Positions 1-6,901 are shown, counted from the stretch's first letter. The stretch: 15,735 nt of DNA from an uncultured Campylobacter sp. (GCF_938017705.1 NZ_CALIIS010000003.1:1-15735); one strand, 5' to 3'. Notes: generated by a model not told the origin, from the sequence alone. Numbers and translations are program-made.

Positions 1-282
1 GCGCAAAATTTTAAGTGATTGGACTTTGGATGTTGCGTAGATGACGTGCGCACAAAGTATTATAAAAAAGGCGCCTGCGACAAAATCGAAAAATATGTAA
101 TAAGCAAATTCTCCAAATATCCCCAAATTATAGCCGCTTTCTAAAATTTTTTGATCTATGATATATAGCGTGCCGAATTTCGCCGCTAAAAATGCGACCG
201 TAAGCAGGATCGGATGCAGCAGCGCTCTGCCTGCAAGCAGGTCCGCGCAAATGCGCCTCAGAAAATTTATCAATCTTTTCAC
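1..282 (-). CDS. membrane protein, N-terminal part (runs off the left edge)
   Basis: An open frame of 94 codons begins with GTG at 282 and reads off the left edge of the window, so only the N-terminus is visible. The start is supported by AAAGGAG six bases upstream of the GTG. The protein begins with a basic segment (VKRLINFLRRICADLLAGR), followed by a hydrophobic helix at about residues 22-42 and a second at about 66-84, with polar Asp/Glu residues between them. This is the pattern of a multi-pass inner-membrane protein. I do not recognise the family. An N-terminus like this could belong to a sulfatase/phosphoethanolamine-transferase-type or other envelope enzyme, but nothing seen here proves that. 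That it is coding is fairly sure; the function is unknown. Confidence 0.6.
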   Translation of the reverse strand, partial: MKRLINFLRRICADLLAGRALLHPILLTVAFLAAKFGTLYIIDQKILESGYNLGIFGEFAYYIFFDFVAGAFFIILCAHVIYATSKVQSLKILR

Positions 283-794
283 GCTAGGCTCCTTTGAGAT
301 TTCGCCTCTTGCGGCGTCTTTTGTAAAATTTTCGCCGTCTTGGTTGAGTTTAAATTTGATCTTAGATCGGAATAAATTTTAGCTTGAGAGCTTTTAAAAA
401 TCGCTTAGCGGCAATAGTGTAAATTTGCGCGCCCGGGAGTGGGTTGCGTATTTAAAAATTTGCGCCGTTCAAATCATTTTCCTATCGTAAGCTGTTTTGC
501 GAGCGGGCACATATTGCAAAAGGCGCGGACGAAATGAGGCGAAATAGGCTCGTTCGTCCGTTTGTAGTATCTGGGAATTTTATTGATTTAAGATCGCGCG
601 GCTGGCTTGTCTACGGCGAGGTTGCGCGCAAAAACGGCTAGCAGCGGGACTTGCGTGTACGCAGTGAGCCGATTAAATTTTAGTTTAGATAGTTAGCGAG
701 GATGCGCCTCTTTTCGCAGCGGATGCGAAGCGGGGCGCAAATTTCGTAAATTTTATAAATATTTCGGCGGATCGCCGAGCTCAAAGCGCAAAAT
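283..794. other. gene-poor region with one inverted repeat
   Basis: About 510 bases lie between the start of the left membrane gene and the end of the 27-codon gene. No frame in it has both a good ribosome site and protein-like composition. It holds an 8-bp perfect inverted repeat, CGGACGAA at 526-533 and TTCGTCCG at 553-560, with a short GAG/CTC pairing inside the loop, followed on the plus strand by TTTGT. This could be a weak terminator or a structured leader. Otherwise the stretch is made of AAATTT and GCG-rich words typical of the spacers in this window. Confidence 0.4.
764..778 (-). terminator. GC hairpin just after the 27-codon gene
   Basis: TCGGCG at 764-769 and CGCCGA at 773-778 form a 6-bp stem with a 3-base loop, starting 16 bases beyond the stop codon of the small minus-strand gene. 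On the minus strand the stem is followed by an A/T-rich stretch rather than a clean T run. It is therefore a plausible but imperfect Rho-independent terminator. Confidence 0.4.
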
Positions 795-878
795 TTACGC
801 ACCTATAATCACGGCTGATAAAAGCCCCCATAAAATGGCCTCTATCGCTAGCACTGAGTGAAGTACGGTCGTATTCAT
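795..878 (-). CDS. 27-residue single-helix membrane protein
   Basis: A short gene of 27 codons starts with ATG at 878. AAAGGAG lies five bases upstream, one of the best ribosome sites in the window. A longer frame that reads into it from 1088 lacks such a site, so the internal ATG is the likely start. The product begins MNTTVLHSVLAIEAILWG and ends SAVIIGA. It has a short polar N-terminus, then a hydrophobic helix at about residues 8-27 interrupted by one glutamate (E13). It is the size of accessory subunits such as KdpF or CydX, but the sequence matches none that I recognise. A TATAAT box at 957-962 and a GC hairpin at 764-778 frame it as an independent transcription unit. The promoter, ribosome site and hydrophobic profile make it convincing as a gene; the function is unknown. 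Confidence 0.6.
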   Translation of the reverse strand: MNTTVLHSVLAIEAILWGLLSAVIIGA

Positions 879-956
879 CGCTTCTCCTTTGTTTTTAATT
901 TTATTTATTTGCAGACTCGGGCCGCTAGGGGCGTACCCGATCGATCTATGAGCGGG

Positions 957-962
957 ATTATA
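957..962 (-). promoter_or_regulatory. -10 box for the 27-codon gene
   Basis: On the minus strand a perfect TATAAT sits within TTATATAATC. A start of transcription near 950 would give a leader of about 70 bases before the ATG at 878. No clear -35 box is seen, which is usual for Campylobacter sigma-70 promoters. Confidence 0.5.
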
Positions 963-1160
963 TAAGATGATTGTGTTCTTAATGTGTCTTTTAAAAATTA
1001 GGATAAAATTTCTCCGTTCGTTGCAAAGCACGAGCGAGCGGCGGCAGGCTTTAGGCAAAATTCGGCCGTCTGCGTTAAGGCGCGGCAAATTTAAGCGAGC
1101 CTGCCGCCCGCCGTAATGCGCGGTAAAGTCGTAAAGGGCGGCAAAGTCGCAGCGCGCGGT

Positions 1161-1441
1161 AAATTTAAAGCAGAATTCCGACCTCGTCGCGGCGCGCGAG
1201 GCGTCCGCGGCAAATCGATATAAAATTTAAAGCAGAATTTTATGTGAATGCGGCGCGCGACACGCCCGCGCTTTTTTACGCCGTCAAAGCTTGCATCGGC
1301 GTAGCTTGCGCCGTCAGGGCCCATATCGTCAAAGCTTGCATCGGCGCGACTTGCGTCTGTGGGGCGAAATTTTACGACGAGCTACGAATTGCAAGACGCA
1401 GATCATCCGCACCGTCTTAATTTAAAATTTAAAGCGGAATT
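1161..1441. repeat. three copies of a 17-bp word, one over the kinase gene 3' end
   Basis: The 17-base word AAATTTAAAGCAGAATT occurs at 1161-1177 and 1223-1239, and with one change (CGG for CAG) at 1425-1441. The last copy contains the stop codon and final codons of the sensor kinase gene. The two upstream copies therefore look like duplications of that gene end or members of a dispersed spacer repeat. The region from 879 to 1428 otherwise contains no supported gene apart from the promoter of the 27-codon gene. Confidence 0.6.
1282..1346. repeat. 20-bp direct repeat with a 45-bp period
   Basis: CGTCAAAGCTTGCATCGGCG occurs at 1282-1301 and again, identical, at 1327-1346. The bases between them contain partly similar words (AGCTTGCG, CCGTCA), suggesting an older duplication. 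No coding role is apparent. Confidence 0.7.
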
Positions 1442-2481
1442 TTAACGCGCGCCTCGGTTCCGACGCCCGGTTCGCTTTCGTATTCGATCTGCCCGCCTAA
1501 AATATCGAGCGCTCTGCGTACGATGCTAAGCCCAAGCCCGCTGCCTAGCTCCTTATGCGATTCCTCGCACTGATAAAATCGGTCAAAAATTTTATCCAGC
1601 TTCTCGCGCGCGATGCCGATGCCCTCGTCTTTTAAGATCACCTGCGCAAAGCCATCGCAAGCGCGGCAACGGACGAAAATTTTACCGCCCTGGCGCGAGT
1701 ACTTAAGCGCGTTTTCGATTAAATTTCGCCAAATTTGATTTAATAGCCCCGTGTTTGATCGCACGCTAAGCGGCGATAAATCTAGCTCAAACTCGTGCCC
1801 TTCGTAGCTTTGGCTCAGCGAGATGATGCATTGCCGCAGCTGCTCGTCAATACGTACCGCTTCATCTAGGCGCACCGCCGCGCCGCTATCAAGTCTCGTT
1901 AGCTTTAGCATGTCGCTGCAGAGCTTGCTTAGGCGATTTGCTTCCGCGCCGATCGAGGCTGCGTATCGCACCGCGCGCTCCTCGCTCACGCCGCCCTCTA
2001 TCATCTCGCTTAACGCGGCGATCGAGGAGATCGGCGTTTTCATCTCGTGCGAGACGTTTGAGACGAACTCCTTTTGTAGCTGCTCGTGCTTTTGCAGCTT
2101 CTGCGCCATTTTATTGACGTTTACTACAAGCTCGTCCAGCTCGTGCATATAGAGGTAATCAGTGCGGCGCCTATGTATCTTGCGCTCGGCGCGCGCCTCA
2201 AAATCGCCGTTTGCGATCGCGGTAATCGCGCCTAGTAGCCGCTTGATCGGGCGGAATAAAATTTTAAGCCCGAAGTAAAGCAGGGTAAAATTTAACGCCA
2301 TCGTGATTAAGCAGATGATCGCGCACAGCGCCACTCCGTCCCAAAACCCGCCGATCTTGCCGCCGATGCCTATGTAAAAAAGCATGCAAACCGCAAAGCA
2401 GACGATGAAATTTATCACGCCGAATGCGAGCGAAGAGTAAAACGCGATGAAGCTTTTGAGGCTGATGAGGTATTTTTTCAC
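1429..2481 (-). CDS. two-component sensor histidine kinase
   Basis: This 350-residue inner-membrane kinase phosphorylates itself on histidine and passes the phosphate to the regulator encoded just upstream. Two helices (about 15-38 and 50-72) are joined by only a short loop, so there is no real periplasmic sensor domain. A HAMP linker follows at about 73-130. The H box SNVSHEMKTP puts the phospho-accepting histidine at 145. The ATPase core shows the N box NLIENALKYS (253-262), the G1 box DEGIGI (285-290), the F box FDRFYQ (299-304) and the G2 box GSGLGL (313-318), all intact. The start is GTG at 2481, with AAAGGAG five bases upstream, and it overlaps the regulator's stop in a GTGA motif, implying translational coupling. 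The signal sensed is unknown; a membrane or cytoplasmic cue is likelier than a periplasmic ligand. Confidence 0.93.
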   Translation of the reverse strand: MKKYLISLKSFIAFYSSLAFGVINFIVCFAVCMLFYIGIGGKIGGFWDGVALCAIICLITMALNFTLLYFGLKILFRPIKRLLGAITAIANGDFEARAERKIHRRRTDYLYMHELDELVVNVNKMAQKLQKHEQLQKEFVSNVSHEMKTPISSIAALSEMIEGGVSEERAVRYAASIGAEANRLSKLCSDMLKLTRLDSGAAVRLDEAVRIDEQLRQCIISLSQSYEGHEFELDLSPLSVRSNTGLLNQIWRNLIENALKYSRQGGKIFVRCRACDGFAQVILKDEGIGIAREKLDKIFDRFYQCEESHKELGSGLGLSIVRRALDILGGQIEYESEPGVGTEARVKIPL

Positions 2482-3158
2482 GCTCGCTCCTTTTTTACCG
2501 CTTTGTAGCCGAGCCCGCGCACGGTGATTATCTCAAAGTCCTTGGAGTTTTCAAATTTCGCCCGCAGCTTTTTGACGTGCGTATCGACGACGCGCTCGTC
2601 GCTGTCCGTTTCGTAACCCCAAATTTCGCTCATTATCTCAAATCTCGTAAAAATTCTGCCCGCGTAGCTTAGCAGCAAAAACAAAAGACGAAATTCCTTC
2701 GGCGCTAGGCTTATACGCTCGCCTTCGGTGCGGACGCTAAGCGTATCATAGTCAAGCTCGCTTCCGCCGATGAGAAGTCGCTTTTCGTTCGCGATCTTTG
2801 CGCGTCTTAGCAGCGCATGCACGCGCAGCACGAGCTCTTTTAAATTTATCGGCTTGCTCATATAATCGTCCGCGCCGCTTTTAAAGCCCGTCTGCATATC
2901 CTCGATCTCACTTTTTGCCGTTATAATCAGTATCGGCTGGCTCTTGCCGTCGCGCCTAACGTATCTGCTAAGCTCAAAGCCGTCCATCTTAGGCATCATC
3001 ACGTCCGAGATGATCAGATCGAAGTGCGCCTCATCCAGCGCCTCTGCTGCCTGCTTGCCATCGAAGGCGCAGCTCACGCTAAAGCCCTCATCAAGCAGCT
3101 TTTCTCTTATCGCCGAGCTCAAAGCCTCATCGTCTTCGACCAGTAAAATATTAAGCAT
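2478..3158 (-). CDS. OmpR/PhoB-family response regulator
   Basis: This cytoplasmic DNA-binding regulator is the partner of the kinase that follows it. Numbering from the first of two adjacent ATGs, the receiver domain (about 3-120) has the acidic pair D10/D11, the phospho-acceptor D53 in ISDVMMPKMDG, T81 and K103 in SKPI. A winged-helix DNA-binding domain follows (about 130-225), with the typical LAPKEFRLLFLL and VVDTHVKKLRAKF segments and the closing VRGLGYK. Two tandem ATG codons lie at 3161 and 3158. GGGAG is only two bases from the first but five from the second, so 3158 is the better start (226 residues). The gene reads away from the CsgG-family lipoprotein gene, sharing a 95-base divergent promoter region. 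The regulon cannot be deduced from the sequence; autoregulation or control of the divergent lipoprotein operon is possible. Confidence 0.94.
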   Translation of the reverse strand: MLNILLVEDDEALSSAIREKLLDEGFSVSCAFDGKQAAEALDEAHFDLIISDVMMPKMDGFELSRYVRRDGKSQPILIITAKSEIEDMQTGFKSGADDYMSKPINLKELVLRVHALLRRAKIANEKRLLIGGSELDYDTLSVRTEGERISLAPKEFRLLFLLLSYAGRIFTRFEIMSEIWGYETDSDERVVDTHVKKLRAKFENSKDFEIITVRGLGYKAVKKERA

Positions 3159-3161
3159 CAT

Positions 3162-3256
3162 CGCTCCCGTTTTGCTAAATTTATGCGCTTAAATTTATAC
3201 ATAAAATTTTAAGAAACAATGAGATATTATACGTAAATTTTTTCAAGGAGTAAAGA
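3162..3256. promoter_or_regulatory. divergent promoter region, regulator / csgG-like operon
   Basis: This 95-base AT-rich gap lies between two divergent genes. On the minus strand TATAAA at 3194-3199 would start transcription about 30 bases before the regulator gene, and a TATAAT at 3226-3231 is a second candidate. On the plus strand TATTAT at 3225-3230 lies about 27 bases before the lipoprotein gene, so the two directions share nearly the same bases. AAGGAG at 3245-3250 is the ribosome site for the plus-strand gene. Confidence 0.45.
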
Positions 3257-3934
3257 ATGAATTTCAAAAAAACCATATCGGCTGCCGTTATTGCAGCTTC
3301 GGTGCTGGCGCTATTTAGCGGATGCGCGAAAGAAAGCTCTCGCGTAGTGCAAACCCCTACGGTAGCGAGTCTAAATACCAATTACTCTGGCGAGCGGATC
3401 GCCGTGTCGGTAGGACGCTTTAACAACCAATCCTCTTACAACAACGGCGTGTTCTCCGACGGTGAGGATAGACTGGGCAATCAAGCGCAGACGATTTTGA
3501 TCTCAAGCTTACAGCAAACGGGACGTTTCTCGGTGCTTGATCGCACGAATATGCGCGCTATCAAAGAGGAAAGCGCAATCTCCAAAAGCGCACAAAACTT
3601 AAAAGGCGCCAGATATGTTATCACCGGCGACGTGACTGAGTTTGGCCGCAAGACGACCGGAGATCATCAGCTATTTGGAATTTTAGGCAAGGGAAAGACC
3701 CAAACTGCGTATTCTAAAGTAAATTTAAACATCGTTGATGTTAGAACGTCCGAGGTGGTCTTTTCGACTCAGGGCGCGGGCGAGTACGAGCTGTCAAATC
3801 GCGAAGTGCTAGGTTTCGGCGGCACTGCGGGCTATGATTCGACGCTAAACGGCAAAGTGCTAAGCCTAGCGATCATCGAAGCGGTCAATAATCTCGTAAA
3901 CGGCCTTGAAAACGGCGCGTTTAAAGTGAGATAA
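3257..3934 (+). CDS. CsgG-family outer-membrane-associated lipoprotein
   Basis: A 225-residue lipoprotein of the CsgG/HfaB superfamily. The signal peptide ends in the lipobox FSGC, giving lipidation at C23. The CsgG-type fold is suggested by GERIAVSVGRFNNQSS near residue 45, the ILISSLQQTGRFSVLDRTNM segment at about 80-99, GARYVITGDVTEFG at about 117-130, and the VNLNIVDVRTSEVVFSTQG strand pair near 154-172. These recur in family members that bind proteins at the periplasmic face of the outer membrane. ATG start with AAGGAG six bases upstream. It heads an operon with DUF4810 and DUF799 lipoproteins, a grouping known from other proteobacteria such as Neisseria. No curlin or secretion substrate gene is near, so a role as an envelope scaffold rather than a curli channel is inferred. 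Confidence 0.88.
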   Translation: MNFKKTISAAVIAASVLALFSGCAKESSRVVQTPTVASLNTNYSGERIAVSVGRFNNQSSYNNGVFSDGEDRLGNQAQTILISSLQQTGRFSVLDRTNMRAIKEESAISKSAQNLKGARYVITGDVTEFGRKTTGDHQLFGILGKGKTQTAYSKVNLNIVDVRTSEVVFSTQGAGEYELSNREVLGFGGTAGYDSTLNGKVLSLAIIEAVNNLVNGLENGAFKVR

Positions 3935-3943
3935 GGATTAAAT

Positions 3944-4438
3944 TTGAAAGCGAGCAGCGCTCTTGCTCTTGTTGCTGCGGCCGTGATCTTTTGCGGCTGC
4001 GGCGGCGGGAGCCGGAATCAAATTTATTACTGGGACGGCAGCTACACGGACTCGACCTATCAGTATATAAAGCAGGAAGGCGACGTAGGCGAGCAGATCG
4101 AAGCGCTTGAAAAATCTATCCAAAAAGCATACGAAAAGGGACTCAAAGTCCCGCCGGGGCTTTATTCGCATCTGGGGCTTTTGTATCTAAGCGCGGGTAA
4201 CGGCGCGAGGGCGAGAGAGAATTTCGATAAAGAAGCTCAGGCCTTCCCTGAATCAAAGCCGTTTTTGACCTTCGTTACAAACCCCGCCGCGCTTAAAAAA
4301 GCGGAGGCTGCGGCTAAGCCGGGCGCCGATAAAGCTCAAGGACCAAGCGGACGCGAAGCCGCCAAAACGGCCTCTGCAAAGCAAGGTAAAGCTGCCGCAA
4401 AGCAGGGCAGCAAAACGAATAAAAAGGCTAAAAAATGA
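3944..4438 (+). CDS. DUF4810 lipoprotein
   Basis: A 164-residue lipoprotein, second in the lipoprotein operon, starting nine bases after the previous stop. The start codon is TTG at 3944, supported by AAGGA six bases upstream. The signal peptide runs to about residue 18, with the likely lipidated cysteine at 19 (FCGC). The conserved family opening IYYWDGSYTDSTYQYIK (about 27-43) is clear. A single tetratricopeptide-like helix pair, LYSHLGLLYLSAGNGARARENF, spans about 85-106. The last 40 or so residues are low-complexity Lys/Ala/Gly (repeated AAK, KQG), longer than the family core needs, and could bind peptidoglycan, nucleic acid or acidic polymers, which is only a guess. The 3' end overlaps the next gene by four bases (ATGA), implying coupled translation. 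Confidence 0.88.
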   Translation: MKASSALALVAAAVIFCGCGGGSRNQIYYWDGSYTDSTYQYIKQEGDVGEQIEALEKSIQKAYEKGLKVPPGLYSHLGLLYLSAGNGARARENFDKEAQAFPESKPFLTFVTNPAALKKAEAAAKPGADKAQGPSGREAAKTASAKQGKAAAKQGSKTNKKAKK

Positions 4439-5115
4439 AAAATAAAGCTCAAATAGCGATTTTTAGCGTATTCGTGGCGCTGTTTTTTAACGCGTGCGCT
4501 CTAAGCGAGCCTGAAATTTACGATTACTCGGCGCTTCAGCAGGCTAAGCCGCGATCGATTTTGGTGCTGATGCCGACAAACGAAACAACCGAAGTGGATG
4601 CAGGTGCTGCCGTGCTTGCCAACGCGATCTATCCGCTAAGCGAGGCGGGCTATTACGTATTTTCGCCTGCGCTCGTGCATGAGACCTTCAAAAATAACGG
4701 AATTTACGAAGCGAGCGAGATCCAAAACGTCTCTGCGCACAAGCTAAGACAGATTTTCGGCGCGGACGCCGTGCTGTATCTGAACGTCGTCAAATACGGC
4801 ACTTCGTATATGCTTATCAAAAGCACGAACGTAGTGGCGGTCAATGCCAAACTTGTGGATTTGCGAAGCGGCGCGACGCTCTGGGAGGGCTCGGCGCAGG
4901 TAAGCGATGACTCAAGCAGGGGCAGTAACGATCTTGTAGGCATGCTGATCTCCGCTGTCATTAAGCAGGTTGGCGATACGATCACCGATGCGGGATACAA
5001 GCTCTCTGCGAGCGCAGATGCGATACTACTGGGCCAGAACTGCAACAAATGCTTGCTTTACGGCCCGTATTCACCGCACTACGGACAAGATCGACAACTT
5101 GGCGGCGGCAAATAA
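4435..5115 (+). CDS. DUF799 (GNA1162-like) lipoprotein
   Basis: A 226-residue lipoprotein, third gene of the cassette, starting inside the ATGA overlap with the DUF4810 gene. Its signal peptide ends in FNAC, with lipidation at C21. The family motif KPRSILVLMPTNETTEVDAG (about 39-58) and the following NAIYPLSEAGYYVFSPALV are typical of DUF799. The Neisseria relative GNA1162 (NMB1162) is a known surface or outer-membrane lipoprotein antigen with a TolB-N-like fold. Later segments IFGADAVLYLNVVKYG, NAKLVDLRSGATLWEGSA and the C-terminal NCKCLLYGPYSPHYG-like end (cysteines near residues 203 and 206) are present. Co-occurrence with CsgG-family and DUF4810 proteins suggests the three form one complex at the outer membrane. 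Confidence 0.88.
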   Translation: MKNKAQIAIFSVFVALFFNACALSEPEIYDYSALQQAKPRSILVLMPTNETTEVDAGAAVLANAIYPLSEAGYYVFSPALVHETFKNNGIYEASEIQNVSAHKLRQIFGADAVLYLNVVKYGTSYMLIKSTNVVAVNAKLVDLRSGATLWEGSAQVSDDSSRGSNDLVGMLISAVIKQVGDTITDAGYKLSASADAILLGQNCNKCLLYGPYSPHYGQDRQLGGGK

Positions 5116-5133
5116 ATTTTAAAAAGGACGAAA

Positions 5134-5589
5134 ATGAAACTAGCCGAGGCGCTGATACTGCGCGCCGACATACAAAAACGCATCGAACAGTTAAAATCAA
5201 GGCTCGCAGATAACGCAAAGGTGCAAGAGGGAGAAAAGCCTAGCGAAGAGCCAAAGGCGTTGCTAGCCGAGCTGGATGCGCTCACGGGCGAGCTTGAGCG
5301 CCTGATAGTTCGGATAAATTTAACCAACTGCACCGCAAAAGCGGACGGCAAGAGCCTAACCGAGCTAATCGCCAAGCGCGACGTACTCACGCTAAAAGCG
5401 GGTGCATTGCGGGCTTTCGCGCAAGCTGCTGCGCAAAAAGTGGAGATTTATTCGCGCAGCGAGATTAAAATCCTAAGCACGGTCGACGTCGCGGCACTGC
5501 AAAAGCAGGTGGACGAGCTAGCAAAGCAGATAAGACAGCTAGACACGACGCTGCAAGGCGCGAACTGGCAGACCGATCTGATCGACTAA
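5134..5589 (+). CDS. DIP1984-family protein
   Basis: A 151-residue protein with no signal peptide, starting 18 bases after the lipoprotein cassette, with AAGGA five bases before the ATG; it is probably transcribed with it. The opening MKLAEALILRADIQKRIEQL, the central LERLIVRINLTNCTA (about 50-64), SLTELIAKRDVLTLKA (about 72-87) and the C-terminal IRQLDTTLQGANWQTDL are the hallmarks of the DIP1984 family (sometimes annotated septicolysin-like). The protein is mostly alpha-helical with coiled-coil heptads at both ends. The molecular function of the family is unsettled. The septicolysin label does not by itself make it a toxin. Confidence 0.85.
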   Translation: MKLAEALILRADIQKRIEQLKSRLADNAKVQEGEKPSEEPKALLAELDALTGELERLIVRINLTNCTAKADGKSLTELIAKRDVLTLKAGALRAFAQAAAQKVEIYSRSEIKILSTVDVAALQKQVDELAKQIRQLDTTLQGANWQTDLID

Positions 5590-5593
5590 ATCG

Positions 5594-5616
5594 TCAAATT
5601 TAGCGGCGAAATTTGA
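5594..5616 (+). terminator. weak AT-rich hairpin after the DIP1984 gene
   Basis: TCAAATTT at 5594-5601 and AAATTTGA at 5609-5616 form an 8-bp perfect stem with a 7-base loop just after the stop codon. The stem is AT-rich and no T run follows, so it is a poor intrinsic terminator and may only be a 3' stabilising structure. Confidence 0.25.
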
Positions 5617-5625
5617 AAGAATTTC

Positions 5626-5760
5626 GTGAAAATTAAAATTTCGGGTAAGTATCGCAAGGGGCGAGTACAAAAAATTATGGCAGCGCTCGCGGAAACGGCG
5701 CACCCCTTTTACGATTTATTTTCAGTAAATTTACAAGGGCAATGTAACTACGCAATGTAA
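5626..5760 (+). CDS. possible 44-codon gene, unknown
   Basis: A frame of 44 codons opens with GTG at 5626, 36 bases after the DIP1984 gene. It starts VKIKISGKYRKGRVQKIMAA and continues with AHPFYDLFSVNLQGQ; the mix of basic N-terminus and regular residues looks protein-like. The ribosome site is poor (GAAAGA). The last codons fall in a 13-bp tandem duplication; with one copy the frame would instead end NYRVLI. It may be a small gene or the start of a decayed one. I do not recognise it. Confidence 0.3.
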   Translation: MKIKISGKYRKGRVQKIMAALAETAHPFYDLFSVNLQGQCNYAM

Positions 5761-5764
5761 CTAC
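5739..5764. repeat. 13-bp perfect tandem duplication
   Basis: GCAATGTAACTAC is present twice back to back (5739-5751 and 5752-5764). Each copy contributes a TAA in one frame. It looks like a simple replication-slippage duplication. Confidence 0.85.
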
Positions 5765-5993
5765 CGCGTACTGATCTAGCGATACCGAGGGCGGGAACGG
5801 GGAAATTTGAAACGAAATTTTGATTTTAACGGCGCGGCTTGCGGCCTTGCGGCAAAATTTAGCGGCGATTTTGGCGGGTTTGACGCTCAAATTTTGCGTT
5901 AAATTTAGGCGCGCTTGCCATTTTGCATTTTGACCTGTCTAGCGTCAAATTTTACAAAAATCATAAAATTTAGCCAAATTTAAAGGATGAAAT

Positions 5994-6678
5994 TTGAAAT
6001 TTAAAACCCTTGCACTAGCGGCTGTATTTTGCTTTGCGACCGGCGTAAATGCGGAGCTTGTGACAGAAGCGAATTCCATAAATTTTAGAAAAACGAGCGG
6101 CGCGGAACAAAATCTCGCAGACGCAAAAGACGCCAAATTTCAAAACGCGCATTCTAAAAATACAGATACCGCAGCGAGCGGTACAAACCCAAACTTATCA
6201 CAAAAAGCAACCCTTATCGATGAAGCAAAAAATTTCTACCGCGTGGACGAGCGGCTATTTCGCAGCGCTCAGCTTGATGGAAGCTACGCCGCAAAGCTGC
6301 ACGAGCTTGGCATCAAAAGCATCGTAAATCTGCGCCATTTTAGCAGAGGCGGCGACAAAAGGGCGTTTGGGGACCAATTTTGGCTCGCAAACAAGCCGCT
6401 TCAAAGCCAGGAGTAAGCCCGCGCAGATCGCGGACGTCTTGCGCACCATTCGCGAGCGCCAAAAGGAGGGCGCCGTGCTCGTGCACTGCTATCACGGAGC
6501 CGATCGCACGGGACTTGTGGTGGCGATGTACCGCGTGATCTATCAGGGCTGGAGCCTGGACGCCGCGCGCAGCGAGATGATAGATGACGGATACGGCTTT
6601 CACTCGATGTGGCAGGATATCGCGGGCTTTTTGACGCCGCAAAACGAAGCGCTCGTAAGAGCCGAGCTTGGAATTTAG
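5994..6678 (+). pseudogene. secreted dual-specificity (tyrosine) phosphatase, frameshifted
   Basis: Two overlapping frames encode the halves of one protein-tyrosine/dual-specificity phosphatase. The first starts at TTG 5994 (AAGGA six bases upstream), has a signal peptide cut after about A20 (GVNA), a low-complexity Ser/Thr/Asn-rich linker, and the substrate-loop region FYRVDERLFRSAQLDG ... LGIKSIVNLRHF. It stops at 6416. The second frame, open to 6678, holds the rest: PAQIADVLRTI, then the catalytic P-loop HCYHGADRTG (CX5R) and the downstream helices. By comparison with the usual KPL-(five residues)-KPAQI spacing of the family, two bases appear lost (or one gained) near 6404-6416. Joined, the protein would be about 225 residues and periplasmic. 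The catalytic part is severed from the signal peptide, so the gene is probably inactive unless this is a sequencing error. Confidence 0.8.
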
Positions 6679-6760
6679 ACGAAATTTCGCCCGTTAGTCA
6701 GACGGCGGCAAAATTTGTAAATTTAATAATGACAAAGTGCCGTTTATAACGAAATTTTAG
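6679..6760. other. short spacer
   Basis: AAATTT-rich spacer between the broken phosphatase and the next coding remnant. No promoter or terminator is recognised. Confidence 0.3.
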
Positions 6761-6901
6761 AATACGAGCTACGTATATTTTCTGGAGCGAGGCTCGGGAT
6801 ACACCAAAATGGGGGCGAAAAACGAGCTGCAAAGGCGCGCGGAGTTTGAGCAAAAATTTGAGGTATGCAAACAAAAGGCGCGGGAAATTTTAAATTTATA
6901 G
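6761..6901 (+). pseudogene. orphan C-terminal coding remnant, 46 codons
   Basis: A frame between a stop at 6758 and a stop at 6899-6901 has the look of a real protein end: YVYFLERGSGYTKMG, then KNELQRRAEFEQKFEV and KQKAREILNL. It has amphipathic, Lys/Glu-rich helical character and normal codon use. There is no start codon with a ribosome site; the only ATG is internal near 6809. It is therefore most likely the tail of a gene whose front has been lost. I could not assign the family. Confidence 0.35.

Noticed and set aside
158..382. 74-codon plus-strand frame
   Set aside because: It lies antisense to the membrane-protein start at 282, has no ribosome site, and its product has no regular protein character.
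460..490. GTTCAAATC resembling a tRNA T-loop
   Set aside because: No flanking T-stem, acceptor stem or CCA-like end could be found around it.
879..1088. N-terminal extension of the 27-codon gene up to 1088
   Set aside because: It crosses the TATAAT box and has no ribosome site of its own; the internal ATG at 878 has a strong one.
5675..5890. 71-codon minus-strand frame
   Set aside because: No ribosome site and a composition expected from spacer DNA; the tandem duplication also falls inside it.
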